64,000 nucleotides of DNA from Panax quinquefolius (taxonomy: Eukaryota; Streptophyta; Magnoliopsida; Apiales; Araliaceae). The translations under genes were made by a program, and so were the position numbers. Positions within the stretch are counted from its first letter, which is position 1. Each line of letters begins with the position of its first letter. The notes beneath the pieces are model-generated. The model had not been told where the DNA came from. It searched no databases and saw only the letters and a list, made by a program, of their open reading frames with translations. The stretch spans positions 61,927,322 through 61,991,321 of the forward strand of contig CM035170.1 in assembly GCA_020205615.1 (NCBI GenBank), read 5' to 3'. Below are positions 33,198 through 43,760 of this stretch, one piece after another.

Positions 33198-35998
33198 AAG
33201 TACCTTGAGCACCAGATGATAGTAACAGGCCATAGACTTAAGCTTTTGGAATCTAGCATAAGTGTGGAGATAACATTTAAAGATATGAATGAGATCCCGA
33301 AGAATGACCCGAACAGGTGTAGCCTTGTTGGAGAAGGTCCTAGTATTACGCTCCTGCCAAATCTGATACACCACAGTAGCAAAGCCAAAAATAAGTAATC
33401 CATGCTTGAGACTAGAGCCAGAGCTATAACAGAGAAACTCAGTAATTGAGGTCTAACTTCGGTTCATCTCGCGCCAGCCACAACGTCTAAGGATAGCGAC
33501 CAGAAGTTGAAAGGAGAATCAACATTGAAAGAAGAGGTGCTGAAATGTTTCCCTTTCAGTAGAACAGAGGACACAAATGGGCTTCACGTCCATACCAAAC
33601 ATAATAAGTCTGTCAATTGTCCAAAGCCCCTTGTGGAAAGCGAGCCAAAGAAGGAAAGAGTACTGAGGCGGCACCATATTATGCCAGACTATTTTAAACT
33701 ACCCCACATTTAAACCAATTTTATGGATGGAACACCAGAAAGTAGATGTTTTAATGTCCTTAGCCTTGGTGCCATCCCAGAGAAGAGTATCCTGAGCATC
33801 AGAGTTACATAATCTAGACATATCGAAAGAATTCCTGAATTCTATAAGGTCATTATGGTTTGAAGATGGAAGAACCCAGTTGGAGTTATTGATGATTTGG
33901 CTAACAGATGCCGCTGGCCCAAGGCCAGAGTTCAGAATCATGGGGGAATGGATAGAGGAAGCTAGAGGAGTATGACCTAGCCATGGATCAAACCAAAGGC
34001 TAGTACAAGCACCATTACCGATAGAAAGGAGATGTACCTGCAAGCAATAGGACGGAGCTTGAGAACATTTCTCCAAATCCAAGAACAGTCCAAGGGAATA
34101 GGCATTATCCAGAAGTATTTATTTTTGAGATGGACAACTCGCACCCACTTAGCCCAGAAAGAGGAGGAGGAGGGAGAAATGATTTGCCATAGATGCATCA
34201 AAATCTGAGCTTTGTTCCACTCTTCAAGGTTCTTGATAGCCAACCCCCCTTCGGCAAATGGGAGACAAATTTTGCTCCAAGCAACTTTAGCGCCAGATTT
34301 ACCCATAGAAGGCCCTTTCCAGAGGAATCTGGAGTTGGAAGATTTCATATCATTGATAGCAGAAGCAGGGAGTATAAAGTGGTTTACCAATAGGCTTGGA
34401 TAGAGTGAATAACCGATTTGATCAATTGCAATCTGTCAGCATAAGAGAGAAAACGATTAGTCCAAGAAGTAATTCTGGATTTCAGCTTTTCAAGGAGGGG
34501 TTGGCAGTCAGCAAGACTAAGTTTGGTTGTGATCAATGGCACCCCAAGAAATTTTGCAGGAAAGGAGCCCAACTGGAATCCCAGAGTAGACAAGATATCT
34601 TCACTAGTGTCAGGAGGAACATGGGAAAGAAATCACATGCTCTTCGAGGCATTAATACGCAAGCCAGACTGAGAGGAGAACAGATCCAAGCAATTTTTTA
34701 TGGTATTAACAGAGCCAATGTCTCCACGGCAGAAGATGATGAGATCATCCGAAAAACAGAGATGAGTGAGGGAGAGGGCATCTGTCTTCCAGTGATGGTG
34801 AAAAGAAGGAAGCTTGGATGCTCTAGAAAGCATAAGGGATAGAACTTCTAAGATAATGACAAAAAGATAAGGTGAAAGAGGGTCCCCTTCACTAAGCCCG
34901 TTGTATCCTTTGAAGTAGCCACAAAGAGCACCATTGACCTTGACAGAGAAGGTAGTGGAGGTAATGCAAGCTTTGACCCAGAATAGTAATTTTGGGGGAA
35001 AGTTGAAGGATCGAAGAACAGCCATAAGGAAGTACCAAGAGATGGAGTCAAAAGCTTTCCTAAAATCAATTTTCAGAGCACATCTAGGTGGCCCGTAGGG
35101 TCTATGATAATTCCTGAAGAGTTCTTAAGCAAGACGGATGTTGTCACCAATCCTTCTACCTTTTATAAAAGCAGCTTGGTTTGGGGAAATGATAGAAGGA
35201 AGGATACCCATGAGACGCGAGGCAATAATTTTAGAAATGCATTTATAGGTGGTATTACAACAAGATATTGGTCTATAGTCATTCATGGAAGATGGGTTGG
35301 CATTTTTGGGAACAAGAGCAATGGTCGTAGCATTAGTGCCTCTAAGGAGACATCCTTGACGAAAAAAAGATTGAATGGCAGCAGTGAAGACCGGGCCCAC
35401 AATACCCCAAGTAAGAATAAAAAAGTTAACATTAAAACCATCCGGGCCAGGACTCTTATTCTTTTTCATGTGCTTCAAAGTATTAAGAATCTCCTCATCG
35501 GTAACATCCCGTTCAAGCAACAAAGCTTGTTGAGATGATATCTTAGAAGAGACCACAGATTCCAGGTCCGGGATAGCTTGATCAATGACAAAGGCGCCTT
35601 GATGAGAGAAAAATGGTCAACAATGATACCTTGGACTGCTGAGTGACCATAACACAAATCCCCCACAGTATTCTCAATAGATAGGATTTTATTATAGTTC
35701 CATCTGTTCTTGATTTGGTTGTGGAAGAACCCAGTATTCTTGTCCCCTTCCTTAAGCCATTGTATCCTAGACTTCTGTTTTAGAAGCTTTTCTTCACATA
35801 GAAGGTCAGCCCAAAGGGCGGACGATTGGGACTGCTGGAGAGAAAGGAAGAGAGGATCGGTAGGGTTTAAAGTAATAGCCTACTGCGTAGCATAAAGAAG
35901 AGCTCTAAATTTTTCAGCATTGGAATGGAGATTACCATTAACCCGATTCAGACATATTAAGGCCTTCTTGACAACTTTGAGCTTACCCGAAAGAATTT
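33198..35998 (-). pseudogene. LINE H ORF2 fragment (reverse transcriptase and zf-RVT)
   Basis: The reverse transcriptase is readable in blocks: SPGPDGFNVNFF (about 35440), then SEGDPLSPYLF in place of LRQGDP, and CFSDD in place of CFADD (GCG to TCG). The thumb (FLWKGPSMGKSG), the connection region, and the finger (CVLC / HLFFQC equivalents near 33520-33570) follow. A CAG to TAG stop is at 35882-35880. A deletion around 35580-35620 removed part of the segment before the reverse transcriptase. It is truncated and inactive. Confidence 0.8.
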
Positions 35999-38899
35999 TG
36001 TTTCCAAGGCTATTTGTAGGAATTGGCAGTGGCAATTTAACTATGAGTAACATGCTAATGGAAGAATTTGGGTTGGATGGGACCCAAATATCTAGAATGT
36101 CAATGTTATTTCTAAGTCTGCTCAATTTATCCATTGTTCTGTTTCTTCTGTTAATTTTAGTTTTAATGGTTTTGTTACTATTGTCTATGGGCTCAATACG
36201 CCTAGTGAAAGGAAATTACTCTGGACTGATTTGCGAGCTATTGCTGGCTCGATTGACAAACCGTGGACTCTTCTTGGGGACTTCAATGTGGTTAAATCCC
36301 TAACTGAAATTGATGGAGGTGCTTGTTCTTGGGATTATGGTATGCAGGATTTCAAGGATTGGCTTGACGACCTCCTATTGATGGACTTTCGAGCTACTGG
36401 CCCTCTTCTCACCTGGTGGGATTCTCAAGTAGCAAACCCAACTTACAAGAAACTTGATCGTGCTTTGGTTAATAACCTTTGGTTGGATTCATTTCCCAAC
36501 TCCCAAGCTATTTTACTCGTGACCCGTCCGATCATATGCCTGTGGTGGTTCAAACTGGTTTATCCTTGCCCAACATTCCTAAGCCTTTCCAATTCTTTAA
36601 TTTCATGATGGGTCTAGAAAATTATCATGATGTGGTTCGGACTGCTTGGCTCGCTCCTTGTTTGGGGGACCCTCTTCAGATTCTGGCAGGGAAGCTCTCT
36701 GCTGTGAAATTTGCTTTAAAAGATCTTAGTAAGCGTAATGGTAATTTGTCTTCAAATGTGAAACAGGCTAGGGACTACTTGCATGCTACCTAGAGATCTC
36801 AAACCGATTCTCTTTGGAAAAACTTTTTAAGCAAAAATATAGAATTCAGTGGCTGGAGGAGGGTGATAAGAATACAAGTTACTTCCATAACAAAGTTAAG
36901 CAAAGGTGGAACACGAATAAGATTCTAGTAATTGAGAATGCTGAGGGTGATTTGTGCTTTGGGCACTTGGCTGTTCAACGTGTTACAGTTAACCACTTCT
37001 ATGATCTCCTTGGCATGCCTGCCCAGGCTAATAGTTCTGTTTTCCCCCTCCCTAGCTCTCTTGGGGCCAAGCTTTTGTCATCTCAACAAGCTCTTTTGCT
37101 TGACAGAGAAGTGTCAGATGAGGAAATTTTGTTCACCCTTAAGCATATGAAGAAGAACAAGAGTCCTGGCCCTGATGGGTTTATTGTTAATTTCTTCCTC
37201 CATGCCTGGGACATTGTTGGGGAGGTCTTCACTGTTGCTATTCGTTCTTTTTTCAGTCAAGGATGTCTTCTTAGGGGGACTAATGCAACGGCTATTGCTC
37301 TTGTGCTGAAAGTCCAGAACCCCTCTTCTATGAATGATTACAGACCCATATCTTGCTGCAATACTACCTATAAGTGCATTTCGAAGATCATTGTGTCTAG
37401 GCTAAATCATATTCTCCCTTCCATCATCTCTCCTTTCCAATCTGCCTTTGTTCCGGGAAGGAGAATTGGTGATAACATCCTTCTTGCTCAATAACTTTTC
37501 AGAAACTACCACAGACCCTCTGGGGCGGCCAGGTGTGCTATGAAGATTGATCTTAAGAAAGCATTTGACTCTGTTTCTTGGGATTTCTTGTGGGCTGCTT
37601 TACAATTGTTCAAGTTCCCGCCCAAATTTATTTTTTGGATCAAGGCATGCATCGCCACTTCCAGTTTCTCTGTTAAGGTTAATGGGGCTTTATGTGGTTA
37701 CTTCAAAGGGGCAAAATGCCTTAGACAAGGTGACCCATTATCCCCCTACCTTTTTGTCATCATTATGGAAGTCCTTTCCCTTATGCTAGCCCAGACTTCA
37801 TTGAGGGCCTCTTTCAAGTTTCACTGGCGATCTGAGCCTCTTTCCATCACCCATCTTTGCTTTGCGGATGATATTCTTATCTTTTGCCATGGTGATATTG
37901 ACTCTGTCAGGCATATTAAGATGTGTCTCGACCAGTTCTCCTTGGGCTCGGGTCTTCACATCAACGCTTCAAAGAGTATGTGTTTTCTCTCCCATGTCCC
38001 TCCAGCCCAATCGGATCTTATCCTTAGTCTTTTGGATTTTTGGTTGGGGGTGTTCCCTGAAATATTCCTGGGGGTTCCCTTGATAACCTCGAAACTTAGC
38101 CTTGCTGACTGTCGTCCCCTCCTTGAAATGGTCAAAGCCAAAAATAGCTCCTGGACAAATAAGTTCCTTTCGTACGCCGACCGTATGCAACTTATCAAGT
38201 CGGTTGTCCATGCCTCTCAAGCCTATTGGTCGACTCACTTCATCCTTCCGATAGCAGTTTTGAAAGATTTGCAATCGCCCATGTCTAGATTCCTTTGGAA
38301 GGGTCCTTCCATGGACAAACATGGCTCAAAAGTTGCTTGGTCAAAGATTTGTCTTCCCTTTGCAGAAGATGGTCTAGCAATAAAGAATCTAGCGGATTGG
38401 AATAAATCGCTTATCTTGATGCACCTTTGGCACGTCATAAATCCCCTGTCTCCATCTCTCTGGGCCAAATGGGTTCATAAAACTCTGCTCAAGTCTAAAT
38501 CCTTCTGGGCTATTCCTATACCCCCTTACTGCTCTTGGATCTGGAGGAAAGTTTTACAATGTAGGGATATCGCTCGTAGGCACATATCTTTTGACATTGG
38601 CAACGGAGCACATACTAGCCTATGGTTTGACCCATGGATTGGACAATCTCCTTTGGCAAATTCTGTTCACTCGTCTCTGATTGTCAACTCTGGGCTTGGT
38701 CCCTCTGCCTGTGTGAATATCATCATGCATAACTCTAGGTGGGTCTTACCTGCTTCGAATCAGCAGGATGTCATTGCTTTTCGGAACTCTTTTGAAAATA
38801 TATTTTCCCAGCTATATATAATGCTATTTGATATATACAATGTGTAATGTACATGACAAAATGGCTAAGCTAGTCTGTGCAGGAAAATACAAGTCCATC

Positions 38900-40651
38900 T
38901 ACAAGTCGGTGTATATGCGAGTTATCAAGTCTAACACGGCATCCCTCTCAGAAGAAGGAGGTAGCGCTGTGATCTTCTATACAAGGATCTCTACGCGAGC
39001 TAACAGATCTACAACCATCTGCATGGTGACACTGTGCTCATCAATATACGTACTCATCTCTACAATGATGCCAGTAGTAAGGGACCTCACTGTGGTATTG
39101 TCTGTAACGGCTATATTCCGGGCAGATATAGCGCTATCCCGCTCAACTATCATTGCATCTCTGGCTGATCTGGCCGCATCTCGCTCAATAATAGCGGTAT
39201 CTATACGAGCTAAGGCATCGTCTCTCTCTAATAGAGTGGAATCTTTCCCATCAAGAGCTATCAACATCAATATCCTAGCTTGATCTCTCTCGAAGGTCAT
39301 CAAATGCAAACTCTGCACTAAATACTCTGAAGGGGGAGTCATAGCTGCAGAAGTACTGGGAGAGTCAACAAGAGATGTTGTCGAACCAGTAAATAGCTCC
39401 TCCTCCTCGGTGGGAAAATCAATAGCCTCCATGGGCTCCTCACTGACATACTCAATCCCTGGCACTGTGGATACTACCGCAGCCGAAGAAGTCTCTGTCC
39501 CCATCCACGCAGAATACTCTGACGAACAGTCCGGATGGCTAATAAAAAAAGCAACTCTCTCACGCTGATCCCAACAGGCATACACCCGAGATCGGTCCTC
39601 TGCTGATAGATGGTGAGAAGCCACACGCTGACCTAATGCCCCCTCAAAAGGATGGAAGTCCTAGAACTGGTCAAACTGTGACATCACAGCTAGAGGGTGG
39701 TAGGTCATCATGACCCTCAAACCAGCCAGAGGGAGATAATCCATGCCATGGGCATGAGTAATAAAGTTGTAGGGTGAGCTAAGCCCTGTAACGGAAGAAT
39801 GTCAAAGGGATCTTTAATCCCTGCCAAGAATACCGACCAGGATATAGCGTCTACACACTCCATGGCTGAAAGGAGTAAGACATAGCCATCTTATGGGAAA
39901 AACAATACCCATGCTGTTGGAACGTACTAATCGGTCTCAAGTATGACATGAACCACACGTACAACAAGACCGAACTGCCTGTAAATACCCCTGCAGAGAA
40001 GGTGTGGCAAAACGTGGCTGATCTTAACGTCTTCGCCACAATCATCGGAATAATGGTATGACCCTCCCTGAGAACTCTCACTGCCATTATAACACCGATG
40101 TCCAGCTCATCCATATATCGTGGCATGTATACATACGCCACTACGCACATCATGAGTACATCCACTCTGGCCACATGCCACTGATCCTCTGGTGTGGTGA
40201 AATCCTTGGAGTGCCGCGTATAGCTGTCCACTGAGCCAAATTTGTCTATCAAAAAATGCTAGGACAATACATGATCGGATGTAATCTCATCCTCTACTAC
40301 TCTACGCTGCAACCCGGTGAGGGTCATGAACTGCCGGCACATATCTCTAATAGCCATCCGAGCACAAGGTTTGTCTAAGGGGAAGGCCATCAATCGCTCA
40401 TACTCCTCCAAGGTAGGAGTCAACTCATGAGTCCCTAATTGGAAAACCTGCCTCTCCGATACCCAATGCTCTAGCATGCCATCTACGAAGCCCAATGGAA
40501 CCTAGAATGTTAGGAGGGTCATGGAATGCTGCAATAGCTAATCTACAATCATCCTGTCTGAAGGGGAAACACTATCATACCAAGATCTCAAGCGAGAAGC
40601 CACTAATACTGGTGGTGTGTGATCAATACAGCTGACTGTCGAAGAAGACAT
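38900..40651 (-). pseudogene. DUF7745-like plant gene remnant with C-terminal coiled coil
   Basis: The frame starts at an ATG at 40651 (MSSSTVSCIDH). It passes the family-like motif LTPTLEEYERLMAFPL (about 40390-40440), a hydrophobic block (LMMCVVAYVYMPRYMDEL, about 40130-40180) and VLLYVWFMSYLRP (about 39945). After a frameshift near 39790 come MDYLPLAGLRVMMTYHPL and, at 38977-39624, an acidic region and a likely coiled coil of ERDxA units (LLERDDALARI, IIERDAARSA, IVERDSAISA). In-frame TAG codons lie near 40538, 40508, 40260 and 39852. The family name comes from motif recollection; the function is unknown. A plus-strand frame opposite the coiled coil is a shadow. Confidence 0.6.
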
Positions 40652-40980
40652 CTGTGTGGGCCGTAACATAAGACCATCCAGGGGTCAATGCTAAATATCT
40701 CTGGACATACATATGCATGACATAATACATGCATGACAAAATAATAGATGGCAATATGATGTAGGGAATGGAAACAGTATATACATTCCTAAGTACATCA
40801 TCATCTAAATACATCATCTCTGTACAGCTGAAAAAAATACATGGAAATGGGGCACAACCGCCCTACTACTAACAAAGTCCTATCAAAAGATATAGCGAGA
40901 ATGGGGCACAGCCGCCCTAATATCTAACAAATGCCTATCAAAAGATATAACGAGAATACACATTAGAAGAAATACTAGGA
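40652..40980. other. Upstream region of the DUF7745-like remnant with a 54-bp tandem duplication
   Basis: It is non-coding. Two units starting AATGGGGCAC at 40846-40899 and 40900-40954 are about 80% identical. Between them and the ATG at 40651 are repeats of CATGCATGACA. I see no clear promoter element. Confidence 0.55.
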
Positions 40981-41631
40981 TTTTCACTCTAGTCTTCTCC
41001 ATTTTGGGTTTGCTGCTGTGGTCTATAGAATCTGGACCGAAAGAAATGCTAGGATTTTCTCACACTCTTCCACCCCTGCTCGGATTCTCATTCGTGATAT
41101 TATTCATTTGATAAAGTGTGGGCTTCATTCTAATGCTAAATTTCAAAAAATCAAGTCTAGACTATGTTATAGATCTTTTGTGCTATAACTGCACTCGTCT
41201 TGGGTTTGCTTATGGTCTGCTAGTGCTGGTGCTGGGGACTCGTGGAGTGGGACTTCGTAGAGTGGGGTTTTGACCGAATTGGACCTTCGTAGAGTGGGGT
41301 CTTGGCCGAGTGGGGCCTTCGTAGAGTGAGGCTTCATAGAATGGGGCTTCGTAGAGTGGGGTTTTGGCCAAGTGGGGTCTTCGTAGAGTGAGGTTTCAGA
41401 GAGTGGGTCTTCGTAGAGTGGATCTTTCATAGAGTGGGACTTCGGCCTTGAGTGGGTCATCTTCGTAGAGTGGGGCTTCGGCCAAAAGGGGCTCGACTGG
41501 CTTGGACTTCGGTAATGAGGGGCTCAGATTGGTGTCATTTTGGCTTCGGCCAGTTCGACATTATGACTTCGTTTTCTTCCAGATGGTCTCTTCTGTGGCT
41601 TGGACTTCGACAATGAGGGGCTTGATACGAA

Positions 41632-42980
41632 TCAATATTCATTTCAAGTTTAAATTCATAGTTATCTTCGTGTTTTGTGTTCGTTTTCACTCATTTCGTG
41701 TTAATTTATATGTAGGGTGGATGCAAGAGGTGAAGAATGGCGGAGTTTTGGAGCATAAGTGGAAAAATGCATGAAAGCGGAAAAATCCTTTAGCAGTAGC
41801 CTAGCCCGCCAGGGCGGGCCTTTTTAAGTCAATACCCCCCACCAGGGCGGGGGTCCCATTTTCTGAAGTGTCCTGTTCGATTTTGATGTCTGCTGGTGCA
41901 CTGTTTTTGGGACTCTGTTAGGCGCCTGGACTTTATATGAGGGGACTTCGGCCAGAATAAAGAGGAGAGCTTCGTATTACTTTGATATACAACAATCATA
42001 CAACACACGGAGCATAATTCAAGAGGATTTCTAGGATTCAAGTGCTTTGGAGGAGTAATTTTCAGAGATTGTCACGACGATTGCAAATCGAGTCTACGTA
42101 AAGGGGATTTTCATTATTCTTCTTCTCTTAAGTCTTGTTTGTGATTGAAAGGATGTTTTCAGTAAACTATTCAGTTGTTAATTCATTCGTTATGAACTAA
42201 TTCACTTATTAGACTTGTGATGGATCTTTTGGCGAAACGATGATTCTAAATCTTTGATTTCCAATTCAATAATATATTTTTAGTTTATCTATGTTAATTT
42301 GAGTGTGAATTAATGAATATCCTGATCAACAATTTTTTGTGGATTTGAATGGAATCGAGAGAGGAGATTCGAATCTAGACCTAGTTAATCTAGCACGTGT
42401 CATGAATTTTGTCAATAGCAGATTTTTGATTATTGTTAAGGTAGAGATACGCTTGACATCACATATAATCATATAGAGAGCTTGAACTTAAACCTTCTTT
42501 AATTGCAGTTCACATAGAGATATAGTGAGTTGGTTAATTTAGGTGTTTAACATATTTCTATCTTAATTATGGATTGATGTTAATACGGTATTAGTGCATC
42601 GAGAGGTGGCTAGTATTACATTCGTGTTTTTGATTAATAAACTGGGATATTAAATTGAGTTGGAATAAAGGTTTGAAAATCAGAGTAAAGCTCAAGGTGA
42701 AATCATAACTCTAATTCTCCATTAATTGTTTGAAATTCCGGATTTTGATATTGGTGACTGTTTTGTGATAGTTTGTTTATTTATTAACTTAGTTTCTATA
42801 ATTTAAAACCATTGAATTGATTAGTTTAATAAAATTAGGGTTAATAGAAAATTGATAATTGTGAAGTTAAAATTCTTGCTAATTTGTCTTCGTGGAAACG
42901 ATACTCTATTCACTACTATATTACTTGTTGACTACGTACACTTACGTGTTTTGAGCGTATTGATTTTACCCAATAAGCCT
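41632..42980. mobile_element. AT-rich insertion inside a LINE 3' UTR, possibly a solo LTR
   Basis: This stretch of about 1.35 kb is unlike the flanking minisatellite, which continues on both sides. It contains the GC palindrome GCCCGCC-AG-GGCGGGC near 41801-41818, followed by a second related GGGCGGGG block, and no coding potential. The end (CGTGGAAACGATACTC, then ACGTACACTTACG, 42890-42945) resembles the end region of some plant Gypsy LTRs. It starts TGATACG, but I find no CA end with matching 5-bp duplication. Identity and exact borders are uncertain. Confidence 0.4.
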
Positions 42981-43186
42981 CGACTTGGTGGGTACTCGCA
43001 AAGTGGGGCTTCGTAGAGTGGGTCTTCGTAGAATGGGGCTTCGGCCACGAGTGGGTCATCGTCGTGGTAGCAAGTTTTGGTGGTTCCATGTTCGGGCGTC
43101 TTGGCGATGGTTTTCTTATTTATGCTTTGGCATGTAATGTAACCTTTTCTTATTGGGTTGATGCCTGTAACCTTTTATAGTCTTTA

Positions 43187-43213
43187 CATCATAGGGCATG
43201 ATGTCCTATGATG
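43187..43213 (+). other. 3'-terminal stem-loop, T:A variant with enlarged loop
   Basis: CATCATAGG and CCTATGATG with a nine-base loop (GCATGATGT). The stem stays perfect although both arms differ from the CACC/GGTG form. Confidence 0.8.
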
Positions 43214-43301
43214 TCTTTGCTATTTCTATTTGGGTTTCCCCCATGCGGTTTTGTAATCCCCCATTTTATTTATTTCAGTCTAAATTTAGCACACAAAAAA
43301 A

Positions 43302-43760
43302 TGGTGTCAATATCTACATCATCAATCCTGTCCACCTGATGTAACTCCTCCTGAGTCACTGGATCTCCATCAACGGGGATGTCAGGCCTATACAAGGGAG
43401 GATCTGCACCGAAAAAGCCATATGGGTCACCTGAGGGGCCAGCACCTGAGCTGGAAGGATCAAAAGTATCTGCCTCTGAAGGATCTCTGCCCAAATGCTG
43501 GATGAAAAAATTTGCCCGGTCCAACTATCGGGTCAAGCTATCAATCTGTGTCAAATGATTCGGATCTCAGACACAGGTCATCCAATCCGTCGTTATTACA
43601 GATCCAGGAACCATATCCCTCATGAACTGAGTGGCGCGGGTCTGGGGTCCAATGGTACGAGGGGACCACCAGCGGTATAATGCCTCCCCTGGGTTAATGA
43701 ACCCTCTAACAAAATGTAGCCGTCAACGCCCAACAATGGGATATCATCGAAATTGTGAAG
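43302..43760 (-). pseudogene. PMD gene, C-terminal fragment
   Basis: On the minus strand it carries FVRGFINPGEALYRWW and ITTDWMTCV, then a stop and a low-complexity acidic/proline tail (SSSGAGPSGDPYGFF, DGDPVTQEELHQVD). It lies between two LINE insertions, directly downstream of the rest of the gene at 44677-45295. Assignment to the same gene rests on strand, order and continuity rather than on a strong motif. In-frame TGA and TAG codons are present. Confidence 0.5.

Larger units (their letters stand above)
32163..35998 (-). mobile_element. LINE H, 5'-truncated LINE of the A/C subfamily, nested in LINE B2
   Basis: On the minus strand it starts inside ORF2 (KILSGKLK, between endonuclease and reverse transcriptase) and ends with CTAAATTTAG and tail at 32163-32180 as read on the plus strand. 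No target-site duplication is visible. Relative to LINE B about 75 bases of target (equivalent to 13022-13095) are gone. Confidence 0.85.
28931..38794 (-). mobile_element. Twin-primed LINE G/B2 with inverted 5' part (LINE B subfamily), carrying nested LINE H
   Basis: It has two parts joined 5' to 5' at 30184/30185. The minus-strand part holds ORF2 C-terminus, 3' UTR and tail (28931-30184). The plus-strand part holds 5' UTR, ORF1 and ORF2 up to 38794. In LINE B coordinates the plus part stops at about 16143 and the minus part starts at about 16243. Together they cover nearly one whole element with about 100 bases lost. One duplication flanks the pair. This is the product expected of twin priming during target-primed reverse transcription. 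LINE H (32163-35998) was inserted later. Confidence 0.75.
32094..38794 (+). pseudogene. LINE B2 ORF2, split by LINE H and broken off at the twin-priming boundary
   Basis: The first piece is 32094-32162 (MNIRGVNMSPK, with TAG at 32145). After LINE H it resumes at 35999. The endonuclease shows LLGDFNVV and SDHMPVVV (36270-36550). The reverse transcriptase at 36814-37494 shows SPGPDGF and KCISKIIV, then a TAA. It continues in an open frame 37540-38790 with LRQGDPLSPYLF and CFADDILIF. About 75 bases of the endonuclease N-terminus were lost when LINE H inserted. The frame ends at 38794, where the target-site duplication begins. Confidence 0.8.
40981..43301 (+). mobile_element. 5'-truncated LINE (B subfamily) with an AT-rich insert in its 3' UTR
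   Basis: It begins inside the last part of ORF2 (HSSLLHFGF-equivalent) and reaches the stop after SFVL at 41186-41188. The minisatellite follows (41190-41630 and 42990-43110), then the stem-loop at 43187-43213 and the end CTAAATTTAGCACAC with A tail at 43301. About 1.35 kb of unrelated sequence interrupts the minisatellite. No target-site duplication is evident. It separates the DUF7745-like remnant from the PMD gene remnant. Confidence 0.8.

Noticed and set aside
34396..34842. Plus-strand frames within LINE H
   Set aside because: They are shadows of the ORF2 reverse transcriptase, which is coded on the minus strand here; the same applies to other opposite-strand frames across LINE ORF2 regions.
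38828..39283. Plus-strand frame of 151 residues
   Set aside because: It is antisense to the coiled-coil part of the DUF7745-like remnant; the minus-strand ERDxA pattern is the meaningful reading.
40846..40954. Short tandem repeat as a possible CRISPR array
   Set aside because: Only two adjacent units without spacers, in plant DNA; also no cas genes.
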